A stretch of DNA of 64,000 nucleotides from Nemopilema nomurai. Taxonomy: Eukaryota > Cnidaria > Scyphozoa > Rhizostomeae > Rhizostomatidae. The translations under genes and the position numbers were made by a program. Shown piece after piece: positions 1-23,749 of the stretch. Location of the stretch: assembly GCA_003864495.1 (NCBI GenBank), contig ML133429.1, positions 248,001 to 312,000 of the forward strand. Reading direction: 5' to 3'. Position 1 is the first letter of the stretch. Each line of letters starts with the position of its first letter. Below the pieces are notes generated by a model. The model did not search any database. It saw only the letters and a program-made list of their open reading frames with translations, and was not told the DNA's origin.

Positions 1-1745
1 TGCAGCCAATACTCGCATAGATTGCTTGCTATTCGTGTGTCAAGTGCTTCATTGAGTAGTTTACGCATATACTGTCTCGCCCCTCTCTCTATTAAGTGTT
101 AAGGCTTATTGTAGTCAAAGCACCGAAAGTGAGAACTTAAGGAACTTTTAAGGAACTTTTGGTACTAGAATCTGATGATTTGAGGTCTACTTTTGGAACT
201 AGGCCTTGAGGTAGGTTCCTTATAAAAAAGGGTGTACGTAAATCATTATATGGCTTCACTAAGAAAATAAATAACACACACTGCAAAGCTTCTTAAAACA
301 GAACCTTTCCAATATAAAGTAAAATTGCTTCACCTGCTTGCTTCACTAAATCACGTAGAAACCCTTTTCTACTTTCCCCTTTAATATTGCAAAGGCAATC
401 ATACAAAACTGGTACTTAATTTAACTACTTGCAAAAATAATGACATCTATGAATTTCTTCTCATTTCGAGAGGGTAGCTACTGTGTCCACGGCTAAAGCG
501 CTTGCCATTGGTCAGCCTTCTCTATTATTCTCATTGCTAATCTAATTCTTTGCGGTTATTCAGGTCGTTGTTGATTTCACGACCATCATCCTTTTCTGCC
601 TCCAGCAGAAGAACGGATATTCGTCAGCCATTATGACTGTTGCCTAGCAACTACTCATACTCTGAGCGTCAGTAAAAGGTTCTTGTATCCACTGGATGCC
701 AAAAACCTAGGCCAGCTCTGGCGGTACATCAGGAGGTAGACCTAAAACGAGATCAGTTTGTGTGATAAAAAGTGGCATTACTTTAAAGTTTTTAACGAAA
801 AGAAGGGCCTAACCGTGGTGAAGATATTGTTTGTTTCTTCTCTAAACTTTGTCTATTAAAGATTTCTAGCCAACTCTAAAATCTTGAAAAAAGTCAAGAA
901 GTATGTGGGGACTACTTCAAAGGGATCTCCATTCATTCTTTTGACAACCTCGTTATGGGGTGATTCCTTGAAGGCTTAATTGCGAAAGTTTATGCTGCTT
1001 CAAGGTAGCTGAAGCAAGGCATTGGATATAGAAACACAGGGAACAGAGGGAATGTATTACTTACCTGCGACTGAGCAGGGTCAAATATATCAGATTCAGG
1101 TTGGTCGATATTTTCCTCGACCGATTTTCGAATCCAGGCCTCGATGTTTATCTACAAGAACAAGGAGTTCTTTGTACGGTCTAAATTAACACGTGACTAC
1201 AAAGTTATCAATTCCTTAGCAAACTATGTTGAAGGTCTTCTTACAATATTGTACATGGATTGGTGTAAATGTTGTGTTGAAGTGTCTTTTGTATGCAATA
1301 CATGCAAGGTGTATAGTATAAATGGTGCAAGGACTTGAAAGCTTGGCCTGGAAATCCACAGAGCCTATCACAAACTCAGTACGGTAAACTTTGATTAATT
1401 TCCCACTGACCACGAAAAGAAGGCTGCATTGCTGAGCTTAAAAGAGGTTGCTGCTACAATGAGAAAGGCTGCTTCTTCAATATGCTTCAATAACACTTGA
1501 TAGCGCTATTAGTCGTTATTTCCTACCAGCCATGAGAAGGAGGTTGTCATAACGAAAAGGCGGCTGTCACGTGTGTACCTCATTAGTGGATCTTGGTTGT
1601 ATGTATTCTCGGTATATCCTTTTGATTGAAATATATCTTGCAGTGCTATCTCTAGTTGACTTCATCCGCTCGACATCCAACCAGAACTTTAAATTCTCAT
1701 CGCTGAATTCCTTCCTGAGAAAGCTTTCAAACAATACCTTTCCAA
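1..1745 (-). CDS. RGS-domain protein, partial (two exons; 3' end beyond left edge)
   Basis: Two minus-strand exons (1579-1745 and 1065-1151) join in phase 0 to encode about 85 residues of a regulator of G-protein signalling (RGS) domain. RGS domains accelerate GTP hydrolysis by heterotrimeric G-alpha subunits at the membrane. The first exon encodes the hallmark FLRKEFSDENLKFWLDVE. The second continues with INIEAWIRKSVEENI and DIFDPAQSQ, where RGS domains have the N-I-D and F-D-x-A-Q positions. The last part of the domain (usually I-Y-x-L-M ... Y-P-R-F-L) is missing and is probably encoded beyond the left edge. The first exon opens in phase 1, so an upstream exon encoding the start of the domain should lie to the right; I scanned to about 10 kb and could not identify it. 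The subfamily cannot be assigned from this piece. Confidence 0.85.
1065..1151 (-). CDS. RGS domain exon B
   Basis: Exon of 87 bp (29 codons). The acceptor is TGTAG before 1151 and the donor is a consensus CAG|GTAAGT. It encodes INIEAWIRKSVEENIDQPES and then DIFDPAQSQ. It is in phase 0 at both ends and joins exon A without a frame change. Confidence 0.85.
1579..1745 (-). CDS. RGS domain exon A
   Basis: Exon of 167 bp. The acceptor is a pyrimidine-rich tract ending TTAG before 1745, and the donor GTACAC follows 1579. It encodes GKVLFESFLRKEFSDENLK and on to IYREYIQPRSTNE, covering RGS helices around the E-N-L-x-F-W motif. It ends on a whole codon. Confidence 0.88.
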
Positions 1746-3489
1746 CTAAGGGAAGCAAAAATCAGATCAAAAACGTATCAAAATTGTAAAAAAATTTTTT
1801 TTACTAACTACGAGTTGTAATGAAGATTCAACAGCTTCCGATATAAGTAACAGTTACTGTCATCCCTTTTTCTTAGTTGCCGTTTCGATTACAGAATATT
1901 TAAGAACATGACCTTCTTGGAGAGTTTTAGGCAAAACAGGAGTTTGTTCAATTAAAAATATGAGTTTGATGCAGTTTAAGTCAGAAAGAATTTCAGAAAG
2001 TACTGCATCATAATTGGGCCAAATTATCGCAGACATAAATGAACGGGCATGACGTAGGAGTTTTGATGTTATAATTGTGGAGTACATTAAATCCTTCAAT
2101 GAACGGCGTTTGAAGGGCGTTTATTTAAGTTTTTACTTTAGCAGGGACGTTTTTAGAGAAAGACGTTTCTAAGAGAGGGGCGTTCAATGGAGGGAGGCGT
2201 TAAAAAGAAAGGGGGCGTTCATTGGACGATTTACGGTAGCTATGGACGAATCGACTTCAAGGGAAAGAAAAGCTTCCCGGATCTTCTCTGAAAAGTTAAA
2301 TGGGCAAAAAGCTAGCACGAAAAAGATGATAAGAAGAAAAATTATCTTTAACGTAAAAGTAGTTTATTCTGACCTTCGTCAGTTAGAAGTGATTCGAAAT
2401 CAAACATCCATCGCTTCACCTTCTCGGCTGTAATCCTAGTGAAAAAACTTAAAGGTATAGGCAAAGTATCTGAGTGACATTAATCAATAGATTGCATGTG
2501 GAATACCATGTGATAAAGATAACAATATCTTATTGGCAAATGCTATATCGTATGATATACTTGGCCTGTTTGATTTGCTAGGGCGATAACATGTGATAAA
2601 TGTGAATGGTTTCATTGGCTAATGCTATAACAAATGACGTTTATAACAATACCGATGACTAGAACGAGGGAAAGCCAGACATGCAAACCTTTGGTCAGTG
2701 TTTCCGTGTTTTCCAATATCCAACAACGAACCAGCCGTGCTTCTGACAGAATTCATGCTGTCAGACGATTTTCTGGAAATAAACAATGCAAAAATAGCTT
2801 CAATGAAGTGAGCCATAATTGGTCCAACCAGTTTCTATAGTAAAGGCAATGTAGACATGATTGATCTTGATGTTGCTAGTTGCAAGTTTTAAGGCCAACA
2901 AAGTCGCAAGTAGGGATCCTTGTAGCACCCATTTCACTTATAACGCGGTATGGTTTAGTAATAGAAATGTATTGACTTTGAAAAAGGTCAATGTAGAGGA
3001 GTAGCAAGCATTGATATAACTGAAATAACTGTCAAGTGATACAACAGTAAGTGATGTAATTCCCGATGATGAGTATCTAGGCTAGTGTATCTAATATAGG
3101 CCACGGAAAGAATTGCAGTCAAATTCGCTACAAGCATAAAAGATGATCGCAATTGAGAAATACGTACAAACTACAGGTGCAGAAGCAACACCAACAGAAA
3201 CAGCTTGGTTCTCTCGAGTTCGCGACTGCCTTTTCTCTCTCTTCCCATGGCAAGCAGTATGCCTTCCTGTCTGTGTCAACTGCTGTCCCGTAGTCTGCAT
3301 TTTGCGGCTCAACACGAAAGCACGGTAGAGTGTTGCTCTTTATACAAGTGTTCCCCATTGGCCATACTTTTAAGGCAACGTGAATCGTTTCCTCCCCATT
3401 GGAATTCTTCATTGATTAATATTAAAGCATGAATTAATGCCTGCAGATGAAGACGAAAATCGAAAATTTTTACTGTTGCCTGTTCTTTA

Positions 3490-3757
3490 CTGTACTGTAC
3501 TATAATGTACTTTACTGTGCTGTAATTTTCTGTGCTGTACTGCGCTGTACTGCACTGTACTATACTGTACTATACTGTACTGTACTATAATGTACTTTAC
3601 TGTGCTGTAATTTTCTGTGCTGTACTGCGCTGTACTGCACTGTACTATACTGTACTATACTGTACTGTACTATAATGTACTTTACTGTGCTGTAATTTTC
3701 TGTGCTGTACTGTACTGTACTTTTCTGTACTTTTCTGTACTGTACTGTACTGTACTA
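3490..3757. repeat. TACTG pentanucleotide satellite with 85-bp higher-order unit
   Basis: The array is built from TACTG/TGTAC-type pentamers. A variant string containing TATAATGTACTTTACTG recurs at 3501, 3586 and 3671, an exact spacing of 85 bp (17 pentamers). The tail after 3720 decays into simple TACTG and TTTTCTGTAC units. Confidence 0.9.
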
Positions 3758-5334
3758 TAAACTTTACGAACTGCACAATGCTATATTTACAAATGGCATT
3801 AAAACATCCGAAACAAGTCTTTGACCAACCTGTAGAAGCCGATAACCAGAAGTAACTCTAGGTGAAGGCGACGCACAGCAAAATGTCCTGGATCTCGCGC
3901 CTTTAGCAGGAGTTGATGAAGCACAACCAGCGGTTCATAAATATTTTATTTCAGTGCGTAAATTGAAGGCTGGCTTTAATCAACATTTGCTTTATATTTC
4001 CAGTGCCGATTCTTTAGATTCGCTTACCGGATCAAGCATTCGAAATGAACCTTTCATAAATTGTTTACCTTCATAATATTTCACAGCAAAGTTTCGTTCG
4101 ATATCAAATGCTTTTGACTCAATATTAACTTATATGCTTGATGAAGCTCTAAGCTCTGTTCAAAATATTCTATGTGCAAGAATCAACATTTCATAGTAGC
4201 CATGGCAACGTAGATACGGTTTGCGCTAAAAGGCTTCAATGTTGATTGAAATTGTGTCATATCAGGCAGCCTGTCGTCACTAGAAAGCACTAACGGTTCA
4301 TGCAATTACGAATAGAATAAGCAATGATTGGTTTGCTGACGACAAACCAATGAGAGGACCGCTGCGAGGTCCTTCACCTAGACTACTGGGAGGGAGCAAG
4401 ATGGCGGTTACCCAGGGTTGTGATGGGATCCAATTAGAGATTGAACTGTTATTTTGTCGCGTTGCCAAAGAAACGGATAATTCAGGGCCAGTGAGCGAGT
4501 TTTGCCAGTCTTCAGCTGATCTTCCAAGGCCTATGAGAAATGGTTGTTGCTCTTGCTTTTAATCGCCATGGAAACTGATGGTGCCTATCAGAGAGTTCTG
4601 GCCAAAATAATGTCGAGAAAGATCCCAGAAATAGATTGCTTGTTAGAGTCAATATTTGAAGCAAAAACAAACGATTGAAGTAGTTCCATTTGTTGCTAAG
4701 GGCACGTAACGATAAAACAAAAAGTACGTTGAACTTCTTGAACAGATATTTTACTTTAAACTTTATCTTAAATCATGAAATGATTGTAGAAATGTCAGCT
4801 CGCACCATAAAAAGGCAACTCGAAGCTTGATTAACACGTGTTTCTGCTTACGTACAAATGCAATTGATTGCACAAGGCATATCGCACCAGTAATAACAGT
4901 ATTAATTCAATCCTTTCTAGGATTCTAGTGTGCCTACGATCGGATCACCTGTCTCGGGCATAAGTTAGATAACCACTTAAGCTTGCATAACTTGAAGCTT
5001 TGCTCAACAAGGAGGCTAGCATGTTTGGTCTGGTCACGAGACCAAAAAGGCTGCGCAGCTCCGCGTTAGAGCGCGACTCGGTGCACCTGAATGTATTGTA
5101 ATGAAACCGTTTTGTGAATTGTCTCTAGCATCTTTCTGCATTATTGAAGCTTGCAGTGCATTGTTGCGTGGTGCCATCAACAGAGTCTTGTTGCAAAATG
5201 GTTAGCTTTGAGAAATCCTGTGATGAAGGGCAGTGTAACCAAGTTTATGACCGGAGTTATTAAGCATATTTGGCTTTGATAAAAAAAGACAATGGAAGCA
5301 CTGCAAAACATTGATCAACTAACTCTGCTAAAAG

Positions 5335-5580
5335 TTTTTGCACACTTGCTCTAATTTATGTTTCGCACAGGCTGCAACATCCCCACGCCCAATAGTGTGT
5401 AGCGCAAAAGTGAATAATCCTACAAACATAATTAATGAATTCTCAAATAGGCCTCACCTAACGATCCAACATTGTTTGAGGGGGCAAGGGGGCTGCAGCC
5501 ACCAAGGACACAATGAATAGAATGAGAGTCGCAAAAGCACAAAAATCTCGCGGTGTTCCAACTAATTTTGGCAGAGATTG
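5335..5580 (+). repeat. Dispersed repeat family 1, copy A
   Basis: About 240 bp matches 59415-59680 in the same orientation. Shared blocks include TTGCTCTAATTTA, GTAGCGCAAAAGTGAATAAT, CAACATTGTTT plus a GGGGCAAGGGGG-like run, and a closing GGCAGAGATTG or AGCAGAGATTG. No ORF or clear terminal inverted repeats were seen, so this is probably a non-autonomous mobile element. Confidence 0.75.
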
Positions 5581-6117
5581 GAGTATTGTGATGATTCGTG
5601 AATTTTGCGGCTACCGTTGTTATTGATCCACGAAAGAACTAATAAAGGTACATCCAGCGATCTAAATAGACTATGGTACATTTTATTACGTAAGTTACGT
5701 GAAGCGGTATTCAATGACAGTGCCTCACTTGAGGCGACAATCCTTCCAGCTGACAAATAGTTAACAAAAGGCCAAAGCAGTGCATGGCCTAAATGGTGCC
5801 AGCAGATGAAAAGATGGCCTTGTCAAAGATATTCACAATTTCCTTGTGCAAGCCACCTGTGTGTCGAATGCCTCTATTTTTGAAGGACAAATGTCAAGAT
5901 ATTTACCAGGATTCCCCCTAGTTTTAATAGGCATTGAGCCACAGCCAGCTTCTGTTCTCGCCAGAAGGCACAGGGTGCGAATTATTACCCACGTTCATTG
6001 AATTATTCATTCGACATCTTACCTTTCGTGATACAGCTAGCACAAGGCCACCAGAAGCTCAAAGTTCATTATCTAGCTACAAACGGACATGATTTTGGAA
6101 GTACGAGCTGAGAGCAG

Positions 6118-6300
6118 TTCGCTACACGACAAAATCCGACGCTCGCACTAGGCAAGAGTACACGTCATGTTACCATCCGACATTCTCCCTAGGTCAGAGT
6201 TCCCTACACGACAAAATCCGACGCTCGCACTAGGCAAGAGTACACTTCATGTTACCATCCGACATTCTCCCTAGAGTTCGCTACACGACAATATCCAACA
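6118..6300 (+). repeat. About 80-bp direct repeat, 2 to 3 copies
   Basis: The block CTACACGACAAAATCCGACG, followed by the CTCGCACTAGGCAAGAGTAC region and the CATCCGACATTCTCCCTAG region, occurs twice almost identically. A truncated third start follows. The block starts lie at about 6122, 6204 and 6281. Confidence 0.85.
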
Positions 6301-9300
6301 TGTTCATTTTGAAAAAGTACGCTCCATCAAATTATCCAAAACTCGCACAATTCATATGTTCACTCTACCATGCATTGTCTGACATTCTCACGATAGCATA
6401 CAGCAGAGTACGACAACAGCCGACGTTGTTACGTAGCCACACGATACACAAGAAACAAAAAAGCAATACTGCTAAATTATCGAACGCTGCACGCATTTCG
6501 AAGTCTAGATCAAAATAGCAAAGTACGAGATGTCGTAAAATACCCTAACTTCAACCGCAACCAGCTACTTGGACTGGAAGAAGGAAATGTATTAAACAAC
6601 GTGAAGTAGATATGTTGGTGTGGTCGCACCCTATGTTTCAAGAACACCCATACGACAGAACTTCAAAGAGCTTCTCAAAATAAGACAAACACGATGCGCC
6701 ACATATTCTTTCTTTTATACACATTTCAAACATGCACCTATGTATATACACATCATTCATACATTCATACAGCCATATTTATTCGGTTGTATACTTTATA
6801 GAAATTCATTACAAAAGTTCCGAAATAATTGCGGGACTTATGAAGTCATATGGCGTTCTTTCCTTTGGTCTCAAAGAAATATGTGATACTTGAACTTTCA
6901 GCATTAAAACTTTGATAAAACTTTCAACGCAAGCTTTAAAGCACTACAAAAGAATTAAGAAAATTTCGAGTGAAACGCTTCGTATTGCCGACATGGTGGC
7001 GGCAAGTAAAGATTAGAATGGATTCAAATTTGTAGCGGATGTGATTTTTGTCTAATTCACTTTTTCGCTGTGTGTACATCGAAGGGACTGTGAATATACC
7101 AAGCTCTAAGAGCATTGATAGTTTGTCTCGCCTTAAATTGATAGTTTGTGCTAGAAGAGATTTACGCAACTTGCGGAAACAAAGAAAAGTTGATCTCATT
7201 TTTGTCAGCATAGTCGAATACTTTTTAATGCGACAGAATCCTAAGCAAGCTTCTTCAAGTAAAAGAAGATCTTTTCCAGGTTTTTTTCTGTCTTACGTAG
7301 GCGTTCAAAATAATCATGCTTAATGAACATCTGCTAGAAAACTGGTAACAGTTTGTTGACATCGTTACCACGCTGGCTATAAATCTTCTAAATCTTCAAA
7401 GGAGATCTATTTGATACCTGAAGTACGCTAGTAATTTTAACAACATATATAAACAGAGAAAATACGAAAATCTGTCGTACCATGGGTCTTTAAAAATAAT
7501 AATCACAACACTTGGAGAACCCTGGCAGCGAAGGCGAAATTTCATTGAAAAGCTACCAGTTGGAGGTAGATGGAGTAAATAGTCTAGTAAATTATATCGG
7601 TCCAGCGAACTAACCATCATTTTAATATGAAAAAATGTTCGCAAATACCTTCAGGGTTGTTCGATTCCACGTGTCCGTGCAATTGACTTTCTTGCTGTTG
7701 CAATAATCATACACAAAGCAAAGTGGATGCACTCTGTGTTGCTTCCCTCATTTCACGACACTGAAGAGCTACGATATCACATTTACCTGTTATAAACGTA
7801 CACAAAAACAGCTGTTTCAGCGCAAGACAAAACCGCAGATTGCCCGCGTATTGCCCGCGATCAGCTGGATCCCAACTCCAGTAGCAGGAGTAATAGTTTT
7901 GAGAGTTAACACCAAGACACTTGATTATTTGGTTGGTGGTATGACGCGTGTTGAAAATGTCCCAAAAGCAAGACAAACAGACAAATTCAGACAGTAGCCA
8001 GAGTGATCACAGTAACAAAATATTTAGGGAGGGTCGTTTGAACAGGCGGAAAACAAATTTTGAAAACGTCGTTTTTAATATGACTTTGTTCAACGTAAAG
8101 ATTTCCGACTATTGTTATTAGAAATACATCGCGACAGGTGCTATTGAATAAAGCAAACAAGACGGCTGAGGCCGTGTCGGATGTGGGGCTGGGGCTTGCG
8201 GCATTCAGCCGCAGAGTGCTATTCTACAGTCGACAAATTTGGCACTCTTGCAGTTAAAGAACAGGGGTTTTGGTACCGATTGGTAGAAAAGGTAAGTCTG
8301 GCACGATCCCAGAATGCCGTTGGGAATTCATTCTACAGAAAACCCCCGCTTATAAGAAACTACAAAAATAAGAACTTAGAGGATGTTTTTCTTAAATAAT
8401 TCACCTTGTAATTAAAAACCTGTTTCAGTGTGATAAAATAAATAGGTTCCTTTTCCAAGGGCAAAAATAGAAACTGAAATTGATTGATTTAAAAACATCA
8501 CTACAATTGAAATATCCATGTGGCAATTAGCTTTCCTAAAATGTTTCTATAAATAGTTTTTGGAATACATATGAAGGACTTATACCAACTTAAGCACTGT
8601 CTGTGTAGTATCTTTTGTTCCAAATCTCACGACAGCATGCAAGGGTGTACTTATAGATCATAAACTTTGAAGACTACATGTATTTTGATACACATACTTT
8701 TTAAAAAACTTTATAAAATTGGATTGCACTTGAGAGCCATTGTCAAAAAAGGTTTGCCTGAGTTACCTGTCAAAGTCTAAACATTCCCTCTTGTGAAATA
8801 GTTAACGTTTTTGTAGAAATTATGAGCGTAGAGTTGGTAATCAGAGAAAAACAGTTACTTAAAGGGAAAAACAGTGTTGAATACATCTGTTTATGATGAA
8901 TCCTAAAATTGTAAGTAAGACATCTTTTAATAAGAACCTTCACATACTGAAATTAATTCAAGTACACTTTCAATAAGAGACTATTTCAGCATGAATCTCA
9001 AAAGTAGGTATCCTGTCGCTGTGTACGAAGAATTCCGTTACTCTGTTGTTGCATTTTAGGCAGTTTCATAGCATCTGCTACACACATAGTTCAAGGCTTG
9101 GATTGCTTTTTGGAATGGAAACCGTTATAAGTTGTACTTGTCAAGGAAAGACGGCATTTCACACTCTCTTTCCAACTGAAAGTTGACGAAAATTGCAAGC
9201 AGCAGTAGTGATTCAGCCACAGCGGCACAATGTGATAATGTTCAGCTGGGCTTTTACTAACGTGTCGCTTATATGAAGCAGAAAAAATGAAGCTCAAGAT

Positions 9301-9451
9301 TTCCATTTATTTCCATTGCACTCTTGCAACCTCAAATGCTTTTCTATTGCAAATTTTGTCGCGCAGTAACTTTTAATAATGACTAAAATTAGAAGTTGAA
9401 CACAGGGCGTTCCAGATGCTATTCTACTCTAAGCATTATCAGTAGAAGCTG

Positions 9452-9502
9452 TTCTAGTTAACGTTTCTAGAAGCAGTTCTAGTTAACGTTTCTAGAAGCT
9501 TC
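9452..9502 (+). repeat. 24-bp tandem duplication
   Basis: The unit containing GTTCTAGTTAACGTTTCTAG is present twice in a row, followed by AAGC. It is a short local duplication with no evident function. Confidence 0.8.
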
Positions 9503-10242
9503 TCCTCGTGCGTAGAATAGAATAAATTTCCAGTCAAACACGATTTCGCTTATAGATTCCACAGAACAATACCACCTGTATTTCACCAATAAAAGCTTTA
9601 TTGCCAGAATATCCGTATCTCATTATCTTCTCTTATAAAGGATTGATTGAATTTGCGAAAAGCCGTGCCAACTTCCCTTTTGGCAATGATACAATACTTT
9701 TTTGCATCGCTGACTTCGTGATGACGTCAAGTCAACATCATTTCGTGGCCGCAAGCAATAGAAATCGGTATCGTAATTACAGGAAAATGAGCATGCCTTG
9801 CATAGCAAAAAAGTTACGGAAGAGCGTTATTTATATATATATTGATGTATGCGTTCCCCCCGACCCACTACATAGTGTACTCAATTCTTCGTACACAAAA
9901 AGTAGGTACTTATACGAGGGGTTATACTCTAGTGCTGTTCTCCAGGGTTGGCCACACGAAGCAATTTTAGATGTGCTTTGAGAAACTAGGAAGGCGCTTT
10001 AATGGATTGGGAGAGTGTCCACATACCAGTTTGCTAAGATGCGCAGTACTGATTGGCCAGCCGTATGCTAGTCTGATGTCGCGCATAAGACAACTGAAGT
10101 GAGTAATCGAGCTTTTCAGCATTACAAACGAGGAACGAAGACATTAAATATGATGGAGATATTCAAGAAGAAACGAGATGAAACAAAACCCAGGGCGCTA
10201 CATAATAAACAAAAATAAAGTATTTACAGCATAAAATCCGGC

Positions 10243-20717
<10,475 letters not shown>

Positions 20718-21440
20718 TTTGAATGCGCAGGCACGTTTGCTCCTCCGCACAATTCTTCGAATATGGGAGTTCTGCTGTTTTGTTAAATTACTGTAAAAAC
20801 GGAACTTACTCGCCTTAAAATCAAATATAACGAAGGGAAAAAGAGAAGAGGGCTTGTTCTTAAGAGAGATGAACGGTACTTCAGCAAACTACTTAAGATT
20901 GCTAGAAAATTTTGGATTATTCTCTTGAAGATCTGGCTAATATTTACTCTGATCTGAAGAGCTACTTTAGTACCTTCAACTTGGCCTTATAAATGCACAA
21001 AGCCCATACAGCTATAAAGAATATAGAATAAAGCCTTCAAATGTTGAAATGGCTCTACCAAAATGAAAAAATATTCCTTTTAGGCAGACTTTCTCACATT
21101 ATCCCAATATTATCACAGTTCAATTTTAAATGACCTCTGAAACAGTTTGGCGCTATGTTAAGATGGGTGCTCATAGAAAACGAGGCTTTATCGTAGACTT
21201 AAGGATTACATCTTTAGTAGTATCCTAAAAGCGAAGATATTTGTGTCTTCATTTATCTAGGTCCTTCAATTTATGGCTTAATGGCTTCAAGCGCATGGCT
21301 TCAAGTAAACCTTAACTTAGAAAAAGTACATAGCCTCTCAGGGAGTGATCAGTTTGAGGCAGATTGCCTTGGACTCAGAGGCAGATGCAACCAGCCAAGG
21401 TAAAATGTAAGAGCAACAGCAACAACAATAATGGTTTTGA

Positions 21441-21459
21441 TGACGTCAATATGACGTCA
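21441..21459. promoter_or_regulatory. Pair of perfect CRE palindromes upstream of KAT8
   Basis: TGACGTCA occurs at 21441-21448 and again at 21452-21459, 11 bp apart, so on the same face of the helix. CREB/ATF bZIP dimers bind this site. The pair is about 720 bp upstream of the KAT8 start codon. A regulatory role is inferred from the motif only. Confidence 0.5.
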
Positions 21460-23137
21460 TTCCGCAACCTCGGCAATTTTGCACACGGTACGGTATCGGT
21501 ACGGTATTACGGTATCGAAAGCACGGCAAAGAAAACAAATTTAAATGACAAGGTTGAAAAGTTTAACACCATTTTTTTATATCATTACTAGCTCAAAATA
21601 TTTATAAAACTGCCTGAATAAATCTAAAGACAACCAATATTAGTCTTCTTTTCTAATACATTTTTCAAACGCAATAAATCGTAATGTTCAAAAACGGGTT
21701 CTGATCATTCAACAAGTTAAATTCATTCATCATCGGTTCATTCAACAATTTAATTCCATATACAGCTAATTTATTCTCGCAAATTTACAGAACTATAAGA
21801 CCATAATACTGTGGCTGCGAGGCGGTCGCTGCGAGGATTTTATCTGCGAGGCAGTATCAAGATGCTAGATGAATTGTAACTGTTGTGTGTTCCGATCCAC
21901 ACTGAACAAACTTCAACTACAAGAAATTCTAAAGAAATATCTTTCCCTGCAACTTTTTAAGTATTTCCCATCTAAGCCTGAATACAAAGATGAAAGGCGT
22001 CTGCAACCCCTTATATAATAACACAAATATTATATACGCATATAAACTACACTTCATAATTAGAGAACAAAAATCTTTTTTAGAAACCCCGAAAAACAGA
22101 AAAAGTGCATAAAACAAAGAAGTTTGATTGTCACTGCATACGGTCAATACATGGAATGTAGAGAAGGCTTTTGGAAATGAGAAAAACTGTAGGAGGAGAT
22201 ATTTCTCTTGACTGCGATTATAGGGATTACAGTAGTATATCTGTTGCTGATAAGGACGAAGGAAACTGTAAAAAGAGAGGATTTTGACGGTTTACAGAGG
22301 GAGGCCTATGAGCGAACGGGTTTAGAGCGTGGGAGTGGATCAGATGAATTGGAAAGATAGGCATTTTTCTAGCGAGCTCGGGATTTAAAAGTTCAGAGAA
22401 GAAGACACGAGAGAAGGATTTCCGATATAATTTGATTAGAAAGTGCTCTTTACTTGAAAAAGAGAATGTTTTCTTTGTTTGAAGAAATAATTGCCAAGAT
22501 AGGATAACAGCTGAAATTTTAAATGTACAAAAACAAGAGCGACACTACATCGTTCTTTAAATGTGTTTGGCTAAATAATAACTAAAAGTATAATAATTAC
22601 CCTCCAAATAAACTTTGTAGACCTTAAAGAATTAGGCTTAAACAATTTAGAATAAAAATAAAATTCTAATGATGTTATTCAGATTATTGTTTCGATATTT
22701 AAAATCCCAAATTACTTTAGAAAAAAGTTCTAGGTAATGTGTTGGAAAAAACTGGAAACAATAAATTGATAATTTGCAAAAACACAAACTTTATCGACTT
22801 TCCACCAAAGCTCCTTGCGTGAAAGTAAAATATGGTCGGTGGGGAAAAGGGTAAGAAAATATGAAGGAAATAAATTGAGATAATCTGGCTATAATTTCGA
22901 AGAAAGGGGAAGGATGCCTTAAACGCATACAAATCTTAAAACTGGAGTTTGTCGCTGCATACAACCCTTTGACCGAGGAATCAAAGGGCCTATGATGAAC
23001 AATGATGAAATGTAATACTAAAAGCCTAATGATAATGGGTGTGAAACGACCAGCGCGGGACCACGGCTTTCAGCCCTTAACCCGCGAGCCATAGACCCTA
23101 AAAAACCTCTAACATTTATAACGAGACTGCATCCTGG

Positions 23138-23143
23138 TTTATT
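23138..23143 (-). terminator. Possible DEPTOR polyadenylation signal
   Basis: TTTATT on the plus strand gives AATAAA on the minus strand, about 470 bp past the DEPTOR stop codon. A hexamer alone is weak evidence in AT-rich DNA. Confidence 0.3.
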
Positions 23144-23611
23144 CCTATTTCAACTTGCCTATTTCTATCTATGCTTCTTTTTAATCTTAAACTTTCTTTT
23201 CATTCTGTATTTATGCGCAAACTCTTGAAAACAACAACTTGAGATTATTTCCCTTGGTAGGAAGAATTATAGATCTTGCTTGCTGCAATATCCAATTCAA
23301 AATGTTTGTCAGGCGGGAAAAGTTCTTGATTGGTGAGAAATCCAGCTTTGATGCGCACAAAAATTGATGCAACTAACCAGGATACAAGGAACCAAAGTTG
23401 GTTAAAGAGAAGCACCGTTTGCAGCCTCTGTTATGAAGTGACGTTCTACTTACCAGTCCTCTTAGCGGATGGCGCATAGCTCAACGAACCGAGTTTTGTA
23501 AACTGGGCACTAATAACTAACTTATTGTCCTGCTTTTGATTGACGTCTTACAGCCTCGCTTTGCAGCAGCCTCGAAGTGTCAGGGTATGTTTGTCTGTTC
23601 ATTGGGCTAAG

Positions 23612-23749
23612 CTACTCGTGAGATATGCTGCGGAAGTGAACCAGGATTACCAAATCCACCATTGGTCCCTTCATGATTTCTTTGGACAGCTCTTTGTGGC
23701 TCATAGTTAGAGCATTGCGACCATTGACTGACTGTATGTACTGTCGCAC
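23612..23749 (-). CDS. DEPTOR: DEPTOR exon 8 (second half of PDZ, stop)
   Basis: 138 bp. It encodes VRQYIQSVNGRNALTMSHKE and LSKEIMKGPMVDLVILVHF, and ends SISHE-stop. The acceptor is TTTTTTACAG. Human DEPTOR ends at a comparable place. Confidence 0.94.
   Translation of the reverse strand: MRQYIQSVNGRNALTMSHKELSKEIMKGPMVDLVILVHFRSISHE

Larger units (their letters stand above)
1746..10242. other. Intron or intergenic stretch with repeats, no gene recognised
   Basis: This 8.5 kb separates the recognised RGS exons from the KAT8 stop codon. It must hold upstream RGS exons if that gene is intact, but I could not pick any with confidence. A 46-bp candidate near 7660-7705 on the minus strand has plausible splice sites but no recognisable sequence. 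It contains a TACTG satellite, an 80-bp direct repeat, one copy of a 240-bp dispersed repeat, runs of GGGCGTT-like motifs at 2100-2230, and a 24-bp duplication. The ORFs here look like chance. Confidence 0.5.
20718..23611. other. Intergenic: KAT8 5' flank and DEPTOR 3' flank
   Basis: No gene was recognised. It must contain the KAT8 promoter (right of 20717) and the DEPTOR 3' UTR (left of 23612). It has two CRE palindromes near 21450, a local run of GGTACGGTAT-like repeats at 21485-21520, three GCTGCGAGG-like repeats near 21820-21855, and a possible minus-strand polyadenylation signal at 23138. Confidence 0.5.

Noticed and set aside
9601..9981. 126-aa plus-strand ORF
   Set aside because: No recognisable family, biased composition and no splice or gene context; treated as chance.
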